Below, one piece after another: positions 55,751 through 64,000 of a stretch of DNA of 64,000 nt. Positions within the stretch are counted from its first letter, which is position 1; each line of letters begins with the position of its first letter. The position numbers and the translations under genes are program-made. Source of the DNA: Drosophila persimilis (lineage: Eukaryota > Arthropoda > Insecta > Diptera > Drosophilidae); NCBI RefSeq assembly GCF_003286085.1, contig NW_020825359.1:471501-535500 (forward strand), written 5' to 3'. The notes under the pieces are model-generated. The model did no database searches. It saw only the letters and a program-made list of their open reading frames with translations, and was not told the origin of the DNA.

Positions 55751-56954
55751 ATGAATCAGTTTGTGGTGAGTACTCTGGCATCCCAAAAAGGGATCCAAAA
55801 CCATATCCATCCAGCGGGAGCAGCAGCACTCATCCCATGGCATCCTGATTGCAGGTCTTGGCCTGCCTGGCGGTTATCGGCGGTTCGCTGGCCGCTCCCC
55901 GTCCGGACGTGTCCCATCTGGGCTACCGCTACCAGGCAGGTGGCTACAACGGCAACCTGCCCAGCTCTGTGGTGAGCACCCCCCTGGTTGTGGGCACCTC
56001 CTACCAGCCGACGGCCGCCGGCTCCAACTACTTCAGCTCGGCGCCCTCCATTGGCCAGCTGAATTCGGGCAGTGTTTCGACTGGTTTCGTTCCCTCCTCC
56101 TCCTCCTCCTCCTCCTCCGCCATTGGCTACCAGGTCGGCGGAGCCGAGTCCTCCTCGGTGACAGTCGGTGACAGCATCGGACTGCAGGGTCTCCAGCCCG
56201 GCCCCACCATCAACTACAACGAGCAGGAGTCGTACATCAGCCACCTGGCCAACTTCCAGCCTGCGCAGGTCAGCAAGCACTTCTACATCCACTCCGCCCC
56301 CGAGGACCATGACGAGCAGCAGATCGTACGCTACGTGAATGTGGGCAGGCCCCAGAAGAACTACCGTGTGGTGTTCATCAACGCCCCCACTTCGACCACC
56401 AGCAAGGCCAAGATCATTGCCAACGTCGCACCCGTCGAGGAGAAGACCGCCATCTACGTGCTGTCCAAGAAATCGAATGCTCTGGATGTCAGTGCCGAGG
56501 TGGTCACACAGCGTCCAGTGGCCAACAAGCCCGAGGTCTTCTTTGTCAAGTACAAGACGCCCCAGGAGGCGGCCCATGCCCAGCAGACCATTCAGGGTGA
56601 GTGTGCCAAGGACATCTGCCTCCAAAGGGTTCATATCCCTAACCAAAATCCCTCTCTCTCGCTCCCTCTACAGCCAACTATGATGCTTTGGGTGGCGCCT
56701 CTGAGACCAGCAACGAGGGCATCATCCCCGTCTCATCGGTGATTGGTAGCCTGGGCGACAATGGTGCCTCTGGCGTGGTCACCGATGCCAGTGGCAGCCT
56801 CAACATTGTCGGCACTGGCGGTGTACCCAACGCGGATGTCAGCTACAACAATGTGGGCTTCGATGCCGAGGGCAGCCAGCGTCAGGTGATCAGCACCTTC
56901 AACGGCTCCAATGCCCAGGCCACCTATCTGCCCGCGAGGCCAGTGCGCAAGTAG
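55751..56954 (+). CDS. Tweedle-family cuticle protein
   Basis: A secreted structural cuticle protein with the Tweedle (DUF243) domain, expected in the insect exoskeleton. Exons are 55751-55765 (MNQFV only), 55855-56596 and 56674-56954, giving 345 residues. The tiny first exon interrupting the signal peptide is typical of insect cuticle genes, and the spliced start MNQFVVLACLAVIGGSLAAP is a good signal peptide. The N-terminal part is Gly/Ser/Tyr-rich with a Ser run; the domain (about residues 140-255) contains KHFYIHSAPEDHDE, GRPQKNYRVVFINAP, EEKTAIYVLSKK and KPEVFFVKYKT. The C-terminal tail is Gly/Ser/Asn-rich. A TATA box precedes it. Another Tweedle gene lies 3.5 kb downstream on the same strand. 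Drosophila has an X-linked Tweedle group; I cannot say which member this is. Confidence 0.95.
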
Positions 56955-59900
56955 ATATCCCCACCATTCCATCCATCAACACACACACACGCACATAAAC
57001 ACTGCCAGGACACCTACCCCCAATGGACACCTAATCCTCAATGGACACCTACTCCTCAGGATTCTAGCCAGCTTTGGATTTGTCTAGAACTCGGTTGAGG
57101 AAACTTTTGCGATTTTCGATTTAGATTCTCCTTTCGGCATTAATTCTGTATAATTTTGTATATTTTATTATTTTTTTTTTTTAATAAAACCTAAGCGTTC
57201 TTATAGGCATTCAAAAAATGTAAAAAAAAAAAAAAATGGATTTTCAATATAGCCATAAAGGCATAAGAGGCAGGAAAAGGGATTCCAAAAGGAAAAACTC
57301 TACATTGTACAAAGATCTTGTGATCCACAAAATTGTAGGCCCGCTAAGCCACCTGCAACTTGCATAATCGGAAAGCCCACAGAGTCCCCAAGCGACTATT
57401 TGGCAAGCCACTCATAATCGTTGAAGTCCGACCAGAGACCCGACACCCGACTGACCAACCGCAGCAGGCCAATATCACTCGGAACGGAACCACGCGATGG
57501 ATGGGCAGGCACAGACAGGCACAGGCACAGTCAGAGTCAGAGTCAGAGTCAGAGTCACGGGTAAATAAATTAGCGACTTAGACTTAAAGAAACTCCGACT
57601 CGGAATTGATATGCAAGCCCGCCAAGGTCGGCCAATGCCAATGCAAGTCGCGGGCATTGAAATACCTCAGAGTATTAAATAAAAAATTAGTTAAATATAC
57701 CCGTATAGTATATATATTAATGAATTTTGGGACTTTGGCTGGCGGTGACTGTGGCCACGCCCCGGAGACAGAGTGCCTGGCGCCAACAAATTTATTATCA
57801 ATTACAACGCCCGATGGATGTGCCTATCTGGTATCTGGTATCTGGTATCTGGTAGTGTGTATCGTATCTTTTCCCCGTTGCGTATCGTGCTGGCCATCTC
57901 GAGATCTGAATATCAATGGGGCGGCTCTTCTTTAGCATAAAGATAATCACACCTACTAAATAAAACGTTGCGACGGACGGTAGCCGAACGAACTCAAGTT
58001 TTTGAGTTGAAACTGAAACTGAAACAGGTACAGATACAGATGCAGATACAGATACAGATATCCAGATACTGGATACTGATTCGGTGTGGTAGATCTTCTG
58101 ATTCGAGCGAACCGATTTGTCCCTCGATTCGATTTCTATTACTGTCATCATCAATAAAATGTTACATAAATTTTCAGCACAGCAAGCGATCGATTCGGAT
58201 CGCAGAGGGAGAGATGCCAAGTTATAAATATGGAATGCCTAATTGATAATTATCATTTTGTTCAGTTTTCCATAATCCATATGCGATATACGATACACGA
58301 TATGCGATCTGCGATCTGCTAATAGCTAAATTAGTGAAGCTCGAAAATCTCAGCTGAGAATGCATTACCATCCGACGATCCATTTCGTCTCTCTCTCTCT
58401 CTCTCTCTACTCGTAGGGGGGCATTCAGCATTCATCGACATCGTGTTTATCATTGATGATCCGTATTGTTGCCGAAATTGTCAATCAGTTTTATTCGTTT
58501 ATGTTCTGTCATCGATCTCCAGCCCATAAATCCATTCAAAGGCATTACGTATTCAAATTCACAATCTTGAGCTCTTGCCTGCTTCTACATTTGCCAGTCG
58601 AGTCGAATTATGTTTTATGGGTTTATTTGCCAATATTTACGATTTTCGTATGTATATGCATGCCCGCCTATCCAACTCTGTCCAACCAAGGCGACCCGAC
58701 CTCTAAAGCAGCCGCCGGTGAATGTCTGTTTCTCTTTGGCTCTATGGGGCACTCTGAGTCATCGATTGGTTCGCTTGGGGTCACCATTTATGGTGACCAA
58801 CTTCGCTGGGAAATTCCGCCAATCGAACAACAAGGAAGCCAAATTGGCCCAGAAAAAAAACAAATCTGAAGGCAGATTTATCTGTACTTATTAGAAGAAA
58901 ACCAAAGAAATTTGATTTCAGCTAAAGCCAAATTAAAATAAAGAAATAAAACAAAAATTAAAATATAATTAATAATAAATTATTTAAAAATAAATAAAGG
59001 TTTGAAGAAATCACATGAAAACTCGAAAAGCATAGAAAGCCAATTGATGCAAAAGAATAAACCATTTCTAGCAAGGAAATACAAATATTTTATGTCTAAA
59101 GGAATCTATGTAGGCAACTAAGAAATGGAATGAGTTTTATATAATTTATAGTATATTGAAACTATCTGCCGGTCAGACATTTCATTTTCGCCCAAATATG
59201 AATTTGAATTGAAAATACCGAACGATTACGGATACGTATTTGGCTTATATCTATATCCTATATCATATATATGTCCTATATCATATCATATCATATATCT
59301 TTGCATAATCTAGGGGCTGTTCTTAGCACTGAAAGGGTACAGAATATTGCACTCGTTTTTCTTTAATTGAGAAACGATTAAATATGTATGTACATACATA
59401 TATAAAAAAGTATTCCCATAAATGCATATATAATATAAGCATATAAAATTAGCACTATTATATTATATTATATATTTCAATGTGTATACACCTCATTCCT
59501 TCCAATCCAGGCCGTGCAAGAAATAGATATTTCGAATGTCCTATCATATCTTTTAAGTCTAATATTCATAGATATTCAACATGAAAAATGCACCACTAAT
59601 TTTCCCGCAATGATTTCTTAATGTCAAAACATTTATAATTTCTGGAAATCAATATTCATTGAATTCATGTTCCAACTGTTATAGATATTTGCCATTTGCC
59701 ATGATGAGCGAATGGGCCAGCAAAAAATCAGAAGAAAAAAACCCAGTGAACTTGTTTTGAGGCCCAAAGATTGATGCCGCCTCTGAAGCATCATCGTCAT
59801 CGCTTCAGGTGCCGTTTAATGAGATTCATTCCCGGCAAAAGACGGGCCTACAGATACATAACTAAGTATTTAGATGCGAATATGAAGATATACTAAATAT

Positions 59901-60325
59901 ATATAGATATTTGCTAATCCATTGTGAGTTTTCCCAAGGCGAACGCGAAGTCAAGTTCAATGCCAGAGCCAGATGGCAAAAATAAATACCAAAAGAAGAC
60001 TTTTGTTGAGAGATGGTAGTGGAGTGGTGTCCAGCGAATGTAAACCATGGCTAACTTAGATTCAGACCCCGAATAAAGCGCATCTCTGAGCTACAAGACC
60101 CACCAAGCGATCGTTCTAATTTGAATAAATTTTAGGTCACACTAAAGACTGAACACTTAACACTGAACACTCCGCTCAAATCCGAGTCTGAAACTGAAAC
60201 TGAGAGCATAGGCTCTGGCATGGAGCATTGAGAGATGCCATCAAATTTGCATAAACTGACGTTGACGACGGCAGAGCAGAGCACCAGCCCAAGCCCCAAG
60301 ACCCAAGCATGGGGCAGTCGGAGCA
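56955..60325. other. Intergenic between the two Tweedle genes
   Basis: Starts with the 3' untranslated region of the first Tweedle gene (TTAATAAAAC at about 57181). It holds AGTCAG repeats at about 57529-57556, GGTATCT repeats at about 57828-57854 and GATACA repeats at about 58030-58060. From 58.9 to 59.7 kb it is very AT-rich. No gene is recognised. Confidence 0.5.
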
Positions 60326-60332
60326 TATATAA
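60326..60332 (+). promoter_or_regulatory. TATA box of second Tweedle gene
   Basis: TATATAA at 60326-60332, 172-178 bp upstream of the start codon. A TCAG repeat follows at about 60409-60438 in the presumed leader. Confidence 0.6.
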
Positions 60333-60503
60333 CCCAAGTGGAGCGGCCTCAAATGCAACCATTGCCTCGAAGCAATTCGTCAACGAAGCACCAAGCACAA
60401 CGATCACTAGTCAGTCAGTCAGTCAGTCAGTCACTCAGTCGCCCCGAGGATCACTAAGGATCACTAAGGATTACCCACTAGAAGCTGAAACAGAAGCTCA
60501 GTC

Positions 60504-61268
60504 ATGTTCGTTCGTCCACTTTTCATCAGCTGCCTGGCCCTGCTGGCTCTGGCCCAGGCCCGTCCCCAGTACGGTTATGAGCAGCCCGGTTCCGGCCCCT
60601 CGGACATCTTCATTGGAGGCAGCGGCGGCGGTGGCAGCATCGGCGGCATTGGCGGCATTGGCGGCGGCCTGGTGGCCATCCAGCCGCATCGCGGTGGCGA
60701 CAAGTACCTGCCACCGGCCAGCACCACACAGGCGCCCATCATCAACAAGAAATTCTATCTGGTTTCGGCGCCCGAGGACCACAGCAACGATGGCAAGGTG
60801 AAGCACCTGGTTCTGGGACGCCCTCAGAAGAACTATCGCGTGGTGTTCATCAAGGCCCCAGCCGGCGATAATGCGAATGTCAAGTATTCGGCCGAGTTTG
60901 CTCCGCAGGAGGAGAAGACCGTCATCTATGTGCTGTCCAAGAAGGACAATGATCTGGATGCCACCGATATTGCCACACCGGCGCCCACACAGCCCAGCAA
61001 ACCGGAGGTGTTCTTCATCAAGTACAAGACCGACGACGAGGCGAAGCAGGCCCAGCACGAGATCCAGGGACAGTACGACAAGCTGGGCGGCACCAACGAG
61101 TACCAGGAGGACAACAATGCGCCCATTACCTCGGTGATCGGCAGCCTGGATGGCCTCAATCCCGATGGCAGCTACAACTACCGCCAGATCGGCAACCGGC
61201 CATCGAGCGGACCCAACAGCAGCCTGTCGCCCAGTGCCCAGTATCTGCCCAGTCTGCTCAAGCATTAA
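60504..61268 (+). CDS. Tweedle-family cuticle protein, intronless
   Basis: A second secreted Tweedle (DUF243) cuticle protein, 254 residues in one exon. MFVRPLFISCLALLALAQA is the signal peptide. A Gly-rich stretch (SGGGGSIGGIGGIGGG) follows, then the domain from KKFYLVSAPEDHSND through GRPQKNYRVVFIKAP and EEKTVIYVLSKKDND to KPEVFFIKYKTDDEA. The tail ends SAQYLPSLLKH. Unlike the neighbour it lacks both introns, including the small signal-peptide intron. A TATA box at 60326 and an AATAAA at about 61453 frame the transcript. The shared GRPQKNYRVVFI block shows it is a paralogue of the 55751-56954 gene. Confidence 0.95.
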   Translation: MFVRPLFISCLALLALAQARPQYGYEQPGSGPSDIFIGGSGGGGSIGGIGGIGGGLVAIQPHRGGDKYLPPASTTQAPIINKKFYLVSAPEDHSNDGKVKHLVLGRPQKNYRVVFIKAPAGDNANVKYSAEFAPQEEKTVIYVLSKKDNDLDATDIATPAPTQPSKPEVFFIKYKTDDEAKQAQHEIQGQYDKLGGTNEYQEDNNAPITSVIGSLDGLNPDGSYNYRQIGNRPSSGPNSSLSPSAQYLPSLLKH

Positions 61269-63100
61269 TCGCACAATCACCCGACCAGCCCCCAGCCACC
61301 AGCCACCAGACACCAGCCACCCGCATACGTACCACCCGCACCCGCACCCGCACATGCACCGCCTCTCCCCCACAAATCCCACTCATTTTTCAGTGTTGCA
61401 TAATTTTAAGAGAAAAATCAACGTTTTTTTTGTATTTTTTGTTTTTGTTGTCAATAAAGCTTATATTTAAAGAAGAAATGTCTAGAAAGCTCTGGGTTGC
61501 CCAAGAAATTGGGCCACTTGGAAAAATTCATAAAAAAATCATATAAATAAATTGGCCAAACGCCGCGCCGCACCGCTCCATGAAATCGATCTCAGAGTCA
61601 AAGTCAAAGTACAAAAACAGAAACAGTAACATTTCGGCTTTGTTTTGTTTTTTCACGATATTCAAATCAGAGAGGCCAAAAGCCCAAGCATAGTCGTAAC
61701 CTGTCCGAGTCAAAATCCAAATCGAAATCCAAATCGGAATCTAAATCAAAATCGAACAGAAACCAACGATGAAACCACAATGACAATGACCGGACCCCAG
61801 AGCTGCTGTCAAAACTTCCAACAGAAATTAGCTTAAATGAAGTGAGAAATCAAAATAAGCTCATCAAATTTAATTAAATAGTAAAATTTTATATACTTTA
61901 CTCGCATAAGTATCTCATTTGGCCAGGGCTCTTTTCTACCCCTTTTTTCTTGCCGTGGGTTTGATTGGGCCATTAAACTGACGCTGAATAAACTCAACGC
62001 GTGGATGGGGCGATTCGGAGGAGCAGGACCGAACGAACGCCCTATCGCATCGCATCAGATCGGATCTGATCGGATCGGATCGGGGCAAATGAAAATATTC
62101 CTTGGTTGAATGTCAGTTCTTTAAATAAAGGAATTTTTTATTCATTTTTACTTTTAACATCTCATTCATCAAAGAATGAAAGTACAGATTTTCATTTTAT
62201 TTTTTAATATTTTAAATGGTATCATTATTTTGTATTATTATTATTTTTTTTTTTTTGTGACTAACTAAATTTCCTATCCTCGTTCACCAAAAAAACCCAA
62301 AAAAACGAAACGTAATAAATTAAATTTACTACTAATGAAAGGCCATACATTTACCTTTTAAATCCATAAAATTTTTTGGATGCCGAGTGGAAAGTATTAA
62401 AATCGGCAAAGTGCGAATTCTACCAGGCCCAACAGCTTTTATTTGTAAATTGCCTCGAATCTGGTCTAGGTCAAAATGTGTTTTCGAAGACCAGGCTATT
62501 TCTGCGAAAACATATAATCGTCCAGTAGTTCCCATCATTCCATAAACGCAATCAATTTGGTTTGATATTCTTTTAAAATGTGAGGAGGTTGGAAATACAT
62601 TCAGATGTGTTGTTCGAATGTATAACTTTTAAACAAGAGCAACTTTTTTCGAAGACAACCTTCACACGCACAACCAGACTAAGTGGAGAGGCTGCTGGCA
62701 ACATCTTCATATTGTAGATTGTAGAGGAGCCGCTCTTGGCTCGTATATGGGCATATCTCTCGGTATGGCCACAATTTTTCTTAATAAAACGGGACATAAA
62801 TCAAATTAGCTGTACCATTTTGCTTAAATGCGACATGAAAGTGTGGGAATTACGCGTCAATTTATGCAAATCGGATGCAGACACAAGCGAACCAAATCGA
62901 ACCAGTTCCAAAGACAGAGCACAGTCCGAGTCCGAGTCCGAGTCCGAGTCGGAGGAAGGCATGGCCTACCACTCTTTCGATCCATTGTTGATATTTTAAT
63001 TGTCTCGAGCTGTTGACAACACCGAGGCAAAAAATACAAATAAAGCTCACAAAAAGAAACCCAAGAAATACTGAGATTAATCTACTAATCTGCATCGAGG

Positions 63101-63134
<34 letters not shown>

Positions 63135-63930
63135 TCGAGCGAGCCAAATAACTGACATCGAAATGAGCCAACATGCATATGGTAACAGAGGGAGACAGAC
63201 TTGGCCGAGAGATCATTAGATCATTAGTCAAAAGCGCGGGCGTTGAGTGCTGCCCCTGTGGGTAGGCAATGCTCTGTGTTGTATTCTCCATCGATCAGAT
63301 GATAAATGATCTGCAAATCAGCAGCGAAATGTGTGCAGAGCATAACGAAATGATATATCAAAATTATCTGTATTTGTATCCCATTTGCTATACACACTAT
63401 TCTCTAGATTAGATTATAATTAATTATTTCTTCTATTTAATAAAGTTTTCCAATGATTAGTCAAGGTAGCTGTTGCGAGCATTCAAGTCAATTAATTCGA
63501 AATGAATAAGTGAAATAAAAGATGCCCTTAAAGAAGATTTAAGAGCACTCAGAAAGTTGCACCAACTCTTAACGAATTAATCATCTATTAATCACTCATA
63601 ATAAATAAATGTGTATTCTAGAAATCGTGTAAATTTCGACACATAATGACCCTGAATCAGATCTTACAACACGCTGGACTGGCCTGTCTCCCAGCTCCCA
63701 TATAATTCGACTCCTGGCCTGGTACTTCAAGCATTTTTACGCACAATTAATTTTGGGATTCCGACTCGAGTTTGTTGCCCAAGTCTTTTGTTTTTGCCCA
63801 TCTCCTAATTGGACTGAGATGTTCACAGATTCGTTTTTTGGCAAATCTCGCGTTTAGATCTTGGAAAATTTCTCTTAAAAGTCAACCGCTTTGGCAGTGG
63901 GTGGAACAGTTTCACTTTCGAAGCCGCGAA
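61269..63930. other. Intergenic, AT-rich, microsatellites only
   Basis: After the Tweedle 3' untranslated region this holds AAATC(C/G) repeats at about 61712-61755, GATCGGATC repeats at about 62055-62080, GAGTCC repeats at about 62927-62950 and AGCC repeats at about 63101-63133. No gene is recognised. Confidence 0.5.
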
Positions 63931-64000
63931 ATGCTCAACCTGTGGTATCTGCTTTTAGTCTCGTGTCTTGGTCTGATCGCGGCCCAGGGATCGCGCTCCT
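63931..64000 (+). CDS. 5' end of a secreted-protein gene, cut by the window edge
   Basis: An ATG at 63931 opens a frame reading MLNLWYLLLVSCLGLIAAQG and on to the last base. This is a textbook signal peptide with a cleavage site after Ala-Ala or Gln-Gly. Only 23 codons are available, so the family cannot be told. Its position and orientation after two plus-strand Tweedle genes make another cuticle protein a natural guess, no more. Confidence 0.6.
   Translation, partial: MLNLWYLLLVSCLGLIAAQGSRS

Overview
The window is insect nuclear DNA, and the recognisable proteins point to a Drosophila genome outside the melanogaster subgroup. Mitofusin (Marf), mitochondrial citrate synthase (kdn), the PP6-type phosphatase PpV, a CG34325-like LIM protein and Tweedle cuticle proteins are close to my memory of the D. 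melanogaster proteins. The genes have short 60-80 bp GT-AG introns, GC-rich third codon positions, DRE and Motif-1 promoter elements, and AT-rich intergenic DNA full of microsatellites. The content looks X-linked (Muller A), but species and chromosome are inference.

Layout: 1-6352 is non-coding as far as I can tell. kdn (+) runs 6353-7769 without its first coding exon. Marf (+) is 9936-13260, behind a compact housekeeping promoter at 8821-8950. PpV (-) is 15513-16587. 16588-21716 has no gene but holds tandem duplications and a perfect 41-bp inverted repeat with a 19-nt loop; it also separates two gene blocks that I recall as lying in different places on the D. melanogaster X.

21717-29345 is a cluster of five chymotrypsin-fold genes sharing one phase-2 intron. 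Only one keeps the catalytic triad; four are serine protease homologues. Next come a secreted metallocarboxypeptidase with two alternative terminal exons (29918-32975), an unrecognised 956-residue protein (33393-36398), a three-LIM protein whose first coding exon is probably only the ATG (37550-43695, -), and a polyglutamine/internal-repeat protein I assemble from three exons (44635-50873, +). After that lie an M13 neprilysin-like protein without its zinc site (52107-54359, -, 5' end not found), two Tweedle cuticle genes (55751-56954 and 60504-61268, +), and the first 70 bases of another secreted-protein gene at the right edge.

Functionally there is a block of mitochondrial and signalling housekeeping genes (citrate cycle, mitochondrial fusion, PP6) and a block of secreted, cuticle or gut-type genes (protease family, carboxypeptidase, M13 pseudoenzyme, Tweedle). 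The most unusual content is the accumulation of pseudoenzymes in the second block. Exon boundaries were worked out by hand from splice consensus, reading phase and family knowledge; no search was run.
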